A model generated the notes under the pieces. It was not told the DNA's origin. It saw only the letters and a program-made list of their open reading frames with translations, and did no database searches. The position numbers and the translations under genes are program-made. From JAJFKX01 sp965230265 (lineage in GTDB: Bacteria > Pseudomonadota > Gammaproteobacteria > Xanthomonadales > Wenzhouxiangellaceae): a DNA stretch of 64,000 nucleotides. Positions 1 to 9,592 of this stretch are shown piece by piece; the first letter of the stretch is position 1; every line of letters starts with the position of its first letter. The DNA is taken from contig OZ245999.1 of NCBI GenBank assembly GCA_965230265.1, positions 2,046,001-2,110,000 on the forward strand, in the 5' to 3' direction.

Positions 1-1463
1 TGGATGGTTTTTATCGTGACACCAATGACTATGACATCCCTGGCTTTGCACTCAGCGATGCCTTACTGGCTGATTTGCCTCCTGAAGAGCTGGCTGAACA
101 GGAGTCCGGCACGCTGGCCAACAGTGCCATTGAAACCGTCGGCGGTACTTTCGGTGGCTCAATAGTCGGTGACTGGGGATATGCCGGCTTTGCCTTCAAG
201 ACTTTCGATACACAGTACGGCATACCTGCTGAACTGGAAGAAGAAGAGGAAGAAGAAGGTGAAGGTGGTGAAGAAGAAGGTGGCGTAAGCATTGATCTGG
301 AACAGCAACGCTACGAGTTCAACGCGGGTTTGTTTAATCCTCTACCGGCCATTGAACAGGTCGAGTTCAAACTTGCCAATGTAAACTATGAACACCAGGA
401 ACTGGAAGGTGATGAAGTAGGCACCACTTTCTTAATTGACAGCACTGAAACCCGTTTGGAATTGAAACATGCACCGATCGGTAGGCTGAATGGTGCGTTT
501 GGTATTCAGTACAGCGACGAAGACCTGATTGCGATTGGTGCGGAAGCCTTTATTCCCGCCAATAATACCGAATCGCTGGGGTTGTTCCTGGTTGAAGAAT
601 TGTCACTGGGCGATGTCAAACTGAGCGGTGGTTTCCGCTGGCAGGATGACGACATCAGCCTGGCCAATGGCTTAGATGTGAATGGCATTACTGACCGTAG
701 CTTCACGGCCATATCAATAAGCGGTGGCGCCATCTGGCAATTTGCTCCTGACTGGCAGGCTACTTTCAACTGGCAGCGTTCCGAGCGCAGCCCTACATCA
801 GAAGCATTGTTTGCCGACGGCCCGCACATTGCCACCCAGACCTTTGAAATCGGCGACCCGACATTGAATGAAGAAACCTCCAATAACTTCGATCTGGGTA
901 TTCATAAATACATTGGCAATTGGCATTTACGCGCCGATGTTTTTTATAACAATATCGATGATTTTATTTTCCTGGCTGATACACCAGATGTAGAAGATGG
1001 ACTACCGGTTCGTATCTGGAGCCAGCAGGATGCAGAGTTCTATGGCTTCGAAGCAGAAGCCAGCTACCTGTTCGAACAGACGCCTATCGGCGATCTTGAG
1101 TGGCGTGTATTTACCGATATGGTCCAGGCCGAGCAGGACAATGGTGATGCCATACCCCGCTTGTCACCCACTCGCATCGGTACCGGGCTGGATTGGCATT
1201 ACGGCAATCTGCGTGCCAACCTGAACTACTATCATGTGTTTGCCCGCGATGATGTCGCCAGCTTTGAAACCACCACCGATAGCTACAACATGCTCACCGC
1301 CAATGTGGCTTACAAGGTCTATGTTGGGCAAAGTGAAATTGAGTTTTTTGTCCAGGGCGTGAACCTGACAGATGAAGTACAACGGGTACATACCTCATTC
1401 TTGAAAGACTTTGCCCCCCAACCCGGCATTAACTTTTCGGGTGGTATCCGCGGGTATTTTTAA
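1..1463 (+). CDS. TonB-dependent outer membrane receptor, ZnuD-like (5' partial)
   Basis: The reading frame is open from base 3, so this is the C-terminal part of a larger gene that begins outside the window. Alternating amphipathic strands run throughout, and the last residues (…HTSFLKDFAPQPGINF…GGIRGYF, ending in aromatic Phe) match the closing beta-barrel strand of TonB-dependent receptors. The segment 'TSFLKD-APxPG-NF' at the C-terminus is typical of the ZnuD-like branch, which takes up zinc or other metals or haem across the outer membrane. An acidic run of about 13 Glu with Gly lies at roughly nt 231-281, in what is probably a loop. The gene ends 12 nt before the convergent DUF3179 gene. 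The receptor call is firm; the substrate is inferred. Confidence 0.85.
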   Translation, partial: DGFYRDTNDYDIPGFALSDALLADLPPEELAEQESGTLANSAIETVGGTFGGSIVGDWGYAGFAFKTFDTQYGIPAELEEEEEEEGEGGEEEGGVSIDLEQQRYEFNAGLFNPLPAIEQVEFKLANVNYEHQELEGDEVGTTFLIDSTETRLELKHAPIGRLNGAFGIQYSDEDLIAIGAEAFIPANNTESLGLFLVEELSLGDVKLSGGFRWQDDDISLANGLDVNGITDRSFTAISISGGAIWQFAPDWQATFNWQRSERSPTSEALFADGPHIATQTFEIGDPTLNEETSNNFDLGIHKYIGNWHLRADVFYNNIDDFIFLADTPDVEDGLPVRIWSQQDAEFYGFEAEASYLFEQTPIGDLEWRVFTDMVQAEQDNGDAIPRLSPTRIGTGLDWHYGNLRANLNYYHVFARDDVASFETTTDSYNMLTANVAYKVYVGQSEIEFFVQGVNLTDEVQRVHTSFLKDFAPQPGINFSGGIRGYF

Positions 1464-1475
1464 TCAATACCCTGA

Positions 1476-2426
1476 CTACCGCTTTGGATGTCCATGCCTT
1501 GTTGTTTTCGAACCGGCAGCAAATGCTGCCGTCTTGGGGTATGTGCTGATCCACTCAGCCCAGTTGGTTTGTACTGTTTGCAGTGATGGGTTCGCCTGAT
1601 GGTTGAATACCTGATCGACAACACTGTACTCAATCACCAGCCTTACCCCTTCAAACTCATCAATGACTCTGCCTCCACGCGCCAATACTTCAGCCGCCGG
1701 GTATGCCTTGGCCACACCATTCTGGCTGACACCCAGCACCGGCATGTCAACGTGATAACGTAGCTCTGAAGGCAGCGCTGCAAAAATGTTTTCACCTTCA
1801 GAAGAAACACCCGTCGGTGTTATTGAATAATCGATATCAAACCCGGTATCACGCGACACAATGGTTGATTCAGGGTGTTTTTTTTGCCACTCACCAACCG
1901 TTGTAATTTCATAAGGAAGATCAAAAACCAGCTGTCCCTGTAAAGGTCCAGATACCGCCTCATCCAGAAAACGTGACCACAATGAATGCGTCTGCTTGTC
2001 GTAAAGCAGTATATCTCCCTCATAAATCAGACCTGACATACCAAACACCAGCGGCTGGTCATTCACTAGCCTGTCGAACACCAGGCCAGTACCGCAAATT
2101 CGGCAAAAAGTCACCAATATCGGGCTTTCTCCAAGGTCATCGTTAACGATCTGGTGCCACATCATAATCGCCAGAGGATATGCTCTGGCCTGATCGTCAA
2201 GGCTGATACCAATAACAAAATCAGCGGGCAACCAATCGGTTTCATCAATGGCTTGGGTTTTTATCGACTCCAGCACCTGAATCGGAGAGTCTACAGGGCC
2301 GGTACGGATGATGGTTTCAGCGTTAATGACATCCGAGCTGGTATCAAAACCATTAATTTCTATTGACCACCCCGGCCAGCAGATCAGAGCAATGTTCAAT
2401 ACCGCAACCGCTTTTATTATTCGCAT
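1476..2426 (-). CDS. DUF3179 domain-containing secreted protein
   Basis: The protein carries the DUF3179 pattern: a central 'AYP..IM.WHQIVND..G..PI.VTFC-ICGTG..F.R' block, then a 'FGMSG-IYEGD-LLYD' block and 'SLWSRF'. The FCxxCGTG cysteine pair is a family hallmark. I chose the ATG at 2426, which is followed by a Sec signal peptide (MRIIKAVAVLNIALICWPGWS), rather than the upstream in-frame start at 2462, whose extra residues (MCCCPNVYLEIV) look like untranslated leader. The function of DUF3179 is not known; a periplasmic or cell-surface role is suggested by the signal peptide. It is convergent with the TonB receptor. Confidence 0.8.
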   Translation of the reverse strand: MRIIKAVAVLNIALICWPGWSIEINGFDTSSDVINAETIIRTGPVDSPIQVLESIKTQAIDETDWLPADFVIGISLDDQARAYPLAIMMWHQIVNDDLGESPILVTFCRICGTGLVFDRLVNDQPLVFGMSGLIYEGDILLYDKQTHSLWSRFLDEAVSGPLQGQLVFDLPYEITTVGEWQKKHPESTIVSRDTGFDIDYSITPTGVSSEGENIFAALPSELRYHVDMPVLGVSQNGVAKAYPAAEVLARGGRVIDEFEGVRLVIEYSVVDQVFNHQANPSLQTVQTNWAEWISTYPKTAAFAAGSKTTRHGHPKR

Positions 2427-2615
2427 AACAATCTCAAGGTATACATTTGGACAGCAACACACTGTTACCCATATTTTGGTGTCACTGCCTGTTAAGCAGA
2501 CAGTCCCTGGCTGGAAAATCTTTCATCCCGAACTGCTTGCTTGATACCGCTTAGATTGCTTACAACACCCCCTTTACCAGTAATATTCCAATACCAAAGC
2601 CATTTAAAACCCGGT

Positions 2616-3206
2616 CTACGCAGGCTTAAACACCAGCGCAAAAGTCACCGGCACTGCGGTGGCAATGGAACTCAATCCAGCCAGCTCCTGTAATTTAATG
2701 ATGCCATTGATTAACCCAAATTGAGTGGCATCAATAACTGTCGGTTTTATGGTTTCCACATGCATATTGCCGTTGCTATCAATAATTAGGCCAACGAATG
2801 CCTTGACGGTCTGTTGCTGACCATGTAAATCCACTGTGAAATCCAACTCACTGGCATATGCCCGCCCCTGCTGCAAGCCATTCAACCATTCAGCATCCAA
2901 TTGTGTACTGATCGTTGCCTGGGGGAAGTCTGCAGTGGAAAACAGGTGCTCCTGCATACGCTGGTTGCGAATATCGATGCCGGTATTTACCGATGCCAGC
3001 GAGATGACCACAACCGCTTTTCCATCAGAATCGATGTGACCCTGCAGGCTATCAAATTGATGTATTTCGGCAATCTGATTGTTTTTTATTGATATAAAAT
3101 TAATTAATGCATGCTGACTATCCAGCTGCCAATGTGCCAATGCGGCAGTTGGCAATGTCAGTGCCAACAGCAATGTCATTGATGCGAAAATATCAAATTT
3201 CTTCAT
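2616..3206 (-). CDS. YceI family periplasmic lipid-binding-like protein
   Basis: This 196-residue protein starts with a clear signal peptide (MKKFDIFASMTLLLALTLP…ALA) and continues with a YceI fold signature: 'HW.LD..HA.INFI..K' at the start, 'G.I..D......V.I.L.SV.TGI.IRN.RM.EHLF' in the middle and 'QFGL' near the end. YceI proteins are periplasmic beta-barrel lipocalin-like proteins that bind isoprenoid or other hydrophobic ligands. The ATG is preceded by AGGAATAGAC, a fair ribosome site. It stands alone on the minus strand, behind the terminator of the upstream secreted protein. The physiological ligand cannot be read from the sequence. Confidence 0.9.
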   Translation of the reverse strand: MKKFDIFASMTLLLALTLPTAALAHWQLDSQHALINFISIKNNQIAEIHQFDSLQGHIDSDGKAVVVISLASVNTGIDIRNQRMQEHLFSTADFPQATISTQLDAEWLNGLQQGRAYASELDFTVDLHGQQQTVKAFVGLIIDSNGNMHVETIKPTVIDATQFGLINGIIKLQELAGLSSIATAVPVTFALVFKPA

Positions 3207-3264
3207 GTCTATTCCTGTCTACTTACACGATCACTATATCAGCACATAGTGATCATCATGCTAT

Positions 3265-3294
3265 AAAAAACGCCCCCGATATACGGGGGCGTTT
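3265..3294 (-). terminator. Rho-independent terminator of the 3321-6284 gene
   Basis: Read on the minus strand, the stem AAACGCCCCCG pairs with CGGGGGCGTTT around a short ATAT-type loop, and the transcript ends in a run of Ts. It lies 27 nt past the stop of the large secreted protein gene and about 60 nt before the YceI start. Confidence 0.9.
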
Positions 3295-3320
3295 ATGCTA
3301 TCGAAAATTAAGTCACGGGC

Positions 3321-6284
3321 TTACTGAATCGCAATATCTTCGAAACCATTGATAAAGAAAATCTCTTCCAGTGGCACATCACAGCTATCCAGATAAACCT
3401 GTAGCATTTCTTCGCGATCGGCATCGCTCATGGTTTCGAACGGATAAGCCAGGTAGACCGAATTAAACTCCGGCCGGCCCACACTTGCCCCGTTACCATT
3501 GTCACCGACCATATTTAACTGAGCATCCGCTGCGGCAATAAAATTATCTGTGAAATCATTGCCATCAACAGCAGCAAAGTCCAAGGTATAAGGACCAAGC
3601 CCATCAAACACTGTCCCAGCACCGCCTGTGACTGATACATAATCACCAAGGTCTGTACCCGGCGAATCTGCCAGCCCCAGGAAGTCCAGCATAAACGGCG
3701 TCACAGCCCCCCGGTCAAAGAAATAATCCTGACTGGAAATAAACAGGCAACCACCATTATTCAGATAATCGGCCAGTGCGGTTTCACCTGCAGGTCCAGG
3801 GCCAGCGAAACCGCCAAACTCGTCACCACTGAACCAGATAACCGTGTCATAGGCCGCTAGCTGGCCAGCCCCTGGTTCATTATCACTGTTGTCGGTGTCG
3901 AACACATCAAACGCCAGGCCCAGGTTATTCAGGGTGGTTTCGTAAAAGCTGCGTGTGTCTGGGTCATTATCATCATCATCGACCAGCAAAATCGGTGGAA
4001 TATCCGCTGTGGTAAAACTGGATGACGCTGACATTGCCCCAGCTCCACAAGGGTTACTGGCGGAAACCCGCCAGAAATAAGTCGTCAATGGATCCAACGC
4101 CGCACCGACTACGTGTGAGGTGGCCGTTTCTGTGGCGGTATAAATAATGTTGTTAAAGCTCGCATCAAGCGCCAGCTCAATAAAAAATGCATTGGATTGC
4201 GCAGCAGCAGTCCAACTTAATGTGACAGGAATGCCGACACCAGTACCGCCGTTGGCTGGCATATCCAGGGTTGGTGCTCCCGGTATGACGTCAAACACGT
4301 CCAGATTAACCGTCAGCGAACGTGGATCAGCGCCTACCGCTGTGCCATCAATGGTAAAGCTGGTCATGCCGGCAGCAACGCCTGCAGGCAGGCTGATTTC
4401 TGCCAGCGATGCGTTATCTGGAATCACTGGGTTCGGTGTAAACGTGCCAACAGTGCCTGCTGGTTGACCATTCAGTGCCAGCGTAATCGGATCGGTGAAA
4501 CCGGCAACGCTGACAGTATTGATATTGATGTCAGTCAAATCACCCGGACTACAGACCTGCTGATTTAAGGGTGTACCTGACAACGCAAAACCGGGCGAAC
4601 CGCAGGCATTAAAACGGAACGATGCAATTCGGGTATCCCAGCCAGTGGCGACGTTGTATTGTGCGGTATACCAAAAAGTACAATCATCAATGGGGTCGAC
4701 GACCAGCGCAGAGTAATCACCATAGCGGTTACTGCCATTGGGCGAAGTGCCTTCAATAATGCTGAACTCGCCTTGCGGCAGCAAGCCTGCAGGGTCGCCA
4801 TTCAAACGACCGGCATAACGCATACCCGGGAACACACCGGTATCTGCACTGCTGACGTTATAACCAATGGCCAAATTCCCAGCACTGTCCTGAGCAATAC
4901 TGGACATCCAGCGGTTGGTTGCGTCAGGTGAAAAAGTCCCTTCCTGCTGTAGCACCCAGCCACCGGTCGTTGTGCCTGCAGGACGTTCCAGAATAAACCA
5001 GCGCACACCATGTCGATCGGTTCCATCCACGTCCGTCACCAGACTGCCTGCAATCTGCTGGGTTGAACCATCATTCCGGTACTGTGGCCGCCACATCACC
5101 GGTTCACGCAATGGGTCCAGCGTGGTTGCGCTGCCAGGCTGGGAGGCACAGGCAAATGCTGTCAGACCACAAAGATTGGAGTCAATCTCAGCAATCGGAA
5201 TCTGAATGGGGCCAGTAAAACTGCTGTTTGCGGAATTATCGAAATCGACCGTAAACTCCCAGTATTCCAAGCAGTCCATACCGGTCACGGCACAGTCCGG
5301 TGCATGCGATTCATCGTCGTTATGCCGCATAAAAATGCCAGGTGCGCCCGGTGGTGGCGGGTTCAGCCCGTCAAAATCAGCAGGTTGCAATAGCTGGAAT
5401 CCAAAACCACTCAGCGTACCGGAACTAAACACCTGCAAAGGACGAGCCGGGTTACCCAAAAGCATATTCACGCGGTCAAAAGCATAGTTGGCACGACCGC
5501 CCTGAAAACCTTCATTGGCACCTGTGTAGTAGGCATCTGGCCATGCACCAATCTTGAAGTAATCAGGCAAACCACCGGAAACCGAATCGAACTCATAGAC
5601 AAACCAGGTACCCGCTGTTGGGTCGGTGGTTTGTGAAATGTACACACAGATTGAACTGCCGGTAAACTCTGAAAGCAGCCAACGGCCTTGGCCGCCAGCC
5701 GCCGCCTGATCAAAAATCACAATGGGATCACCAGAACCGGCAGCACAGCCTGTGCCACTGCCTGCGGCCAAATCGGTAATGTTAAAAAATGCAGCCTGAT
5801 TACCAGTTGCTTTCTCAATGATCAGCACTTCGCTGCCCGCACCTGCGGTATTGATCATCTGCACATAAAAATCTATCCCGACATCACCCACGGTATCGGA
5901 AGGATTAACACCGGTAAAATCACCACCATCCTGGTTGATGATGGTCGTTTCAATACCCGAACCACCACGGGTTGAACCACCGCTGGCATTTTGCAGCTCT
6001 GCCAGGGCATCGAAGCCATAACCGCGTGGCTCAGGATCAGGTATCTCAACACCTTTTTCGCGAATCAAACGACGGGGTATTTCACGGATAGGATCGCCTG
6101 GCTGCCATTGACGAGGGGTTGGCAGATTGGTTGTATCGACCTGAATAATAGCAGGTACCACGACCCCGCCAACGGTTTCAGCGCCCACCTGAACAGGTGG
6201 CTCAGCTTGTGCAAAACCAATGGCTGCTGCCAATATCAGTGAAACAAAAAGAAAAGTCTGTGTAACTAACCGGGACATATGCAT
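3321..6284 (-). CDS. Large secreted protein with FN3-like domain, GATase-like C-terminal domain and 'NGFE' tail
   Basis: This 987-residue exported protein begins with a signal peptide (MHMSRLVTQTFLFVSLILAAAIGFAQA) behind a GAGG ribosome site. The long N-terminal region (about residues 30-570) has the flavour of a beta-propeller or lectin-like secreted domain, with motifs such as 'GDVGIDFYVQM' and 'SQTTDPTAGTWFVYEF'; I do not recognise a named family. A putative all-beta segment follows (about 580-690), then a fibronectin type III-like domain (about 695-790, 'TTYFWRVSASNPCG') and a Rossmann-like domain opening with ILLVDDDDND (about 795-960) that resembles class I glutamine-amidotransferase/ThuA-like folds. 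It ends EEIFFINGFEDIAIQ. It is a tandem paralogue of the gene at 6496-9483. Confidence 0.8.
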   Translation of the reverse strand: MHMSRLVTQTFLFVSLILAAAIGFAQAEPPVQVGAETVGGVVVPAIIQVDTTNLPTPRQWQPGDPIREIPRRLIREKGVEIPDPEPRGYGFDALAELQNASGGSTRGGSGIETTIINQDGGDFTGVNPSDTVGDVGIDFYVQMINTAGAGSEVLIIEKATGNQAAFFNITDLAAGSGTGCAAGSGDPIVIFDQAAAGGQGRWLLSEFTGSSICVYISQTTDPTAGTWFVYEFDSVSGGLPDYFKIGAWPDAYYTGANEGFQGGRANYAFDRVNMLLGNPARPLQVFSSGTLSGFGFQLLQPADFDGLNPPPPGAPGIFMRHNDDESHAPDCAVTGMDCLEYWEFTVDFDNSANSSFTGPIQIPIAEIDSNLCGLTAFACASQPGSATTLDPLREPVMWRPQYRNDGSTQQIAGSLVTDVDGTDRHGVRWFILERPAGTTTGGWVLQQEGTFSPDATNRWMSSIAQDSAGNLAIGYNVSSADTGVFPGMRYAGRLNGDPAGLLPQGEFSIIEGTSPNGSNRYGDYSALVVDPIDDCTFWYTAQYNVATGWDTRIASFRFNACGSPGFALSGTPLNQQVCSPGDLTDININTVSVAGFTDPITLALNGQPAGTVGTFTPNPVIPDNASLAEISLPAGVAAGMTSFTIDGTAVGADPRSLTVNLDVFDVIPGAPTLDMPANGGTGVGIPVTLSWTAAAQSNAFFIELALDASFNNIIYTATETATSHVVGAALDPLTTYFWRVSASNPCGAGAMSASSSFTTADIPPILLVDDDDNDPDTRSFYETTLNNLGLAFDVFDTDNSDNEPGAGQLAAYDTVIWFSGDEFGGFAGPGPAGETALADYLNNGGCLFISSQDYFFDRGAVTPFMLDFLGLADSPGTDLGDYVSVTGGAGTVFDGLGPYTLDFAAVDGNDFTDNFIAAADAQLNMVGDNGNGASVGRPEFNSVYLAYPFETMSDADREEMLQVYLDSCDVPLEEIFFINGFEDIAIQ

Positions 6285-6495
6285 GACCTCATTCCTTTAA
6301 TGCCATTAACAGCCAGTATACGTCATACCTGAAACAGGTTGGTATACATAGAATTGACCATAAATGGCAGATAACGTAATTGGATACGACGATGGTAGCA
6401 CAAAAAAACATCGCTCCATGAATGGGTAAAGCCGAAAACAGATAACAAAGCCAGCGATTCAGTCATCGCTTACCTGAAGCGCTTAATTAACTGGG

Positions 6496-9483
6496 TTAGC
6501 GACTCTCAAAGCCATCACGGAAAAAAGTCTCAAAGGTCAAACCCATGCATTGATCAAAGAAAGTCTGCATCAACTGTTCACGGTCTGCTTGTCCCAGCGC
6601 TTCCAGCGGAAAGCCCAAATACAATGTGTTCAAGTTTACACGCCCTACCCCTGCACCATTGACGTTGTTCCCAACCATGGTTAACTGGGCTCCACTGTCA
6701 GGCACCATGTCGTCACTGACATCACTCAAACCTGCACTAACATAATCGAGAATGTACGGCCCCAAGCCGTCATACATACTTCCGGGTGCGCCACTGACAG
6801 TGACATAATCACCATCATCACTGGCCGATGCACCACCCAAGCCCAGAAAATCTGCCATAAACGGCGTCGGTGGTGGTCCACGGTCCAGTAAATAATCCTG
6901 CGACGACACCAACAAACAGCCGCCATCATTAAGAAAACCACTTAACGCAACTTCACCGGCACCGCCTGGACCCGCCGCTCCACCAAATTCGCCACCGGTA
7001 AACCAGATCACTGCATCGTGCCCGGAAAGCTCTAATGTCGATGGTTCATTATCAGAGTTATTGGTATCAAACACCTCAAAATCGATCGCCAGATTGTTCA
7101 ATGCCGAGGTATAAAAAGCCCGGGTGTCCGGGTCATTGTCATCATCATCCACCAGTAGCACCTGTGCTATCTGCCTTGTCGTAAAACTGAATATTGCCGA
7201 AGCAGCACCGATACCACAGGGGTTATTGGCACTGACCCGCCAGAAATAAGTGGTTAATGAGTCCAGTTCGGTATTGACCAGATGCGAAGTGGCCGATTCA
7301 TTGGCCGTATAAATGATGTTGGAAAATGCACCATCCGTTGCCAGCTCAATGAAAAAACCACTGCTTTGAGCACTGGCCGACCAACTTAATAGCACCGGCA
7401 AATCAACATCAACCGCGGTGTTGGCCGGTACCTGTAATTGCGGCGCAAGCGGTGTACCGTTAAATACTTCTAGATTGATTCCCAAGGTATCAGGCATACC
7501 CCCTGCTGCAGTTGCATCGATCAATACACTAGCCATGCCCGGTGAAACACTCGCCGCTAAGGAGATTTGTGCCAACGAACTGTTACCCGGTACGACAGGG
7601 TTAGGGCTAAAACTCGCTGTCGTACCGGCAGGTGCAGAGCCCAATGCCAAAGTGACCGGATTGGTAAAACCACCGATACTGGCAACGTTAACCGTAATAT
7701 CCTGTAAATCTCCCGGGCTGCAAACCTGTTGATTCAACGGCGTTCCACCCAGGGCAAATCCAGGCGTGCCGCAGCTATTAAACTGGAATGAAGCAATTTG
7801 CGTTTGCCAGTTGACGCCGGGGTTGTATTGAGAGGTGTACCAAAAAGTACAGTCATCGACAGGGTCGACCACCAGTGCCGAATAAGCCCCGTAGCGATTG
7901 GTTGCATTGGGGCTTGTACCTTCTATCACACTGAACTCACCTTGCGGTAATTGGCCTGCGGTATCAGTGCTCAAGCGCCCGGCATAGCGAATACCCGGAA
8001 ACACGCCGGTAGTGCTGCCACTGACATTAAAACCGACGACCAAATTACCCAGAAAATCCGTCGCCGCACTGGACATCCAGCGATTGGTCGCATCCGGCGA
8101 GAAGGTACCCTCCTGCTGCAGGCTCCAACCACCACTGGCCACACCGGGCGGACGCTGCAAAATAAACCAGCGCACACCATGCCGATCATTGCCATCTACA
8201 TCCGTGACAAAACTGCCGACAACCTGCTGACTATCACCCAGATTACGATATTGCGCACGCCACATCACCGGTTCGCGTACCGGATCGAGCAATACCGCGC
8301 TGTCAGCTTGTGAAACACAGGCGAACGATGTTAAACCACACAAGTTAGAATCAAATTCGCTGATGGTAATCTGCTGGGGGCCCATGAAAGTACTGTTGGC
8401 AGGTATATCGAAGTCAACGGTGTACTCCCACAGCTCGATACAATCCTGGCTGGCCACCGGGCAATCAGGGTCATGTGACTCATCATCGTTATGGCGCAGC
8501 AAAATACCCGGCGCACCTGCCGGCGGTGCCAAATCACCATCAAAATCAGCGGCCTGTAATAACTGAAAAGGAAACCCGGTTAAAGTGGGATAGCTGAATG
8601 CCTGAAACGGCCGGGCCGGGTTGCCCAGCAGCATATTGATTCGATCAAAAGCATAGCCAGGCCGGTTATTCTCAAACAGTTCATTGGCACTGCCGTAATA
8701 GGCATCTGGCCATGCCACCACCTTGAAGTAATCCGGCAGACCATTGGAAACCGCCAAAAACTCATACACAAACCAGCTACCCGCAGTTGGATCAGTGGTT
8801 TGCGAGATATACATACAAATGGAATTATCAGTAATTTCTGATAACAGCCAACGCCCCTCGCCACCTGCAGCACTTTGATCAAAAATGACCAATGGGTTAA
8901 TGGTGTTTTCGATGCAGCCTGTCCCACTGCCCATCGCCAAACTGCTGGTACTGAATGAGGCGGCCTGTGCACCGGTATTTTTATTGATGATCAGCACATC
9001 GCTACCAGGTCCATTGGCGGACACCACTTGTACATAAAAATCGATACCGACATCACCGACCGGATCCGCCGCCACCATGCCATTAAAGGCGGCGCCTGGT
9101 TGATTGATAATGGTGCTCTCAATACCGTTGCCGCCACGTATCGCATCACCGTTTTGTTGTATTGCCAATGGGTCAAAACCAAAACCGCGTGGTTCAGTTT
9201 CAAGGCTTGGCTGATTGCGGTCCTGAAACACCCGTCTGGGTATTTCCACCACCGGGTCACCTGGTTGCCACCTGACCGGCTTGGGCAGACGCTGCATGTC
9301 TACCTGGATAATCGCAGGTACGACAAACCCACCGATACTATCTGCACCTTGTTTAACCGCAAGTGGCTCACTGGTATCAACTTGTGCCCAGATACTGCCG
9401 ATAAACATCACCAGGCCTGACAAAAGCAAAGCTTTAATCAGACGCTGACAGTGTTTCTGTGTGACATGCTGGTTAATCGTCAT
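6496..9483 (-). CDS. Large secreted protein, paralogue of the 3321-6284 product, 'DGFE' tail
   Basis: The product (995 residues) matches its downstream neighbour along its whole length, with the same domain order: N-terminal secreted domain, beta segment after 'PLNQQVCSPGDL', FN3-like domain with 'TTYFWRVSANNPCG', a VLLVDDDDNDPDTR-initiated Rossmann-like domain, and a GFE tail (TFFRDGFESR). I prefer the ATG at 9483 over 9516: it has AGGAAGTT directly upstream and gives an n-region, a hydrophobic core and an A-Q cleavage site. The 211-nt gap to the next copy and their separate signal peptides point to tandem duplication followed by divergence. The role is unknown; a surface or secreted adhesion or degradation role is possible. 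Confidence 0.8.
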   Translation of the reverse strand: MTINQHVTQKHCQRLIKALLLSGLVMFIGSIWAQVDTSEPLAVKQGADSIGGFVVPAIIQVDMQRLPKPVRWQPGDPVVEIPRRVFQDRNQPSLETEPRGFGFDPLAIQQNGDAIRGGNGIESTIINQPGAAFNGMVAADPVGDVGIDFYVQVVSANGPGSDVLIINKNTGAQAASFSTSSLAMGSGTGCIENTINPLVIFDQSAAGGEGRWLLSEITDNSICMYISQTTDPTAGSWFVYEFLAVSNGLPDYFKVVAWPDAYYGSANELFENNRPGYAFDRINMLLGNPARPFQAFSYPTLTGFPFQLLQAADFDGDLAPPAGAPGILLRHNDDESHDPDCPVASQDCIELWEYTVDFDIPANSTFMGPQQITISEFDSNLCGLTSFACVSQADSAVLLDPVREPVMWRAQYRNLGDSQQVVGSFVTDVDGNDRHGVRWFILQRPPGVASGGWSLQQEGTFSPDATNRWMSSAATDFLGNLVVGFNVSGSTTGVFPGIRYAGRLSTDTAGQLPQGEFSVIEGTSPNATNRYGAYSALVVDPVDDCTFWYTSQYNPGVNWQTQIASFQFNSCGTPGFALGGTPLNQQVCSPGDLQDITVNVASIGGFTNPVTLALGSAPAGTTASFSPNPVVPGNSSLAQISLAASVSPGMASVLIDATAAGGMPDTLGINLEVFNGTPLAPQLQVPANTAVDVDLPVLLSWSASAQSSGFFIELATDGAFSNIIYTANESATSHLVNTELDSLTTYFWRVSANNPCGIGAASAIFSFTTRQIAQVLLVDDDDNDPDTRAFYTSALNNLAIDFEVFDTNNSDNEPSTLELSGHDAVIWFTGGEFGGAAGPGGAGEVALSGFLNDGGCLLVSSQDYLLDRGPPPTPFMADFLGLGGASASDDGDYVTVSGAPGSMYDGLGPYILDYVSAGLSDVSDDMVPDSGAQLTMVGNNVNGAGVGRVNLNTLYLGFPLEALGQADREQLMQTFFDQCMGLTFETFFRDGFESR

Positions 9484-9592
9484 AACTTCCTGAAAAAACC
9501 TATTCAATAAAGCCACCGCCCCCAGCCCGGCTAAACCGCTTAATTATACAGTACCGTAAAGTATTGATAGTCCTTTCAATAATGAATAATTG

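Noticed and set aside
29..292. Ser-rich 87-codon minus-strand frame
   Set aside because: It is the complement of the Glu-rich loop of the TonB receptor.
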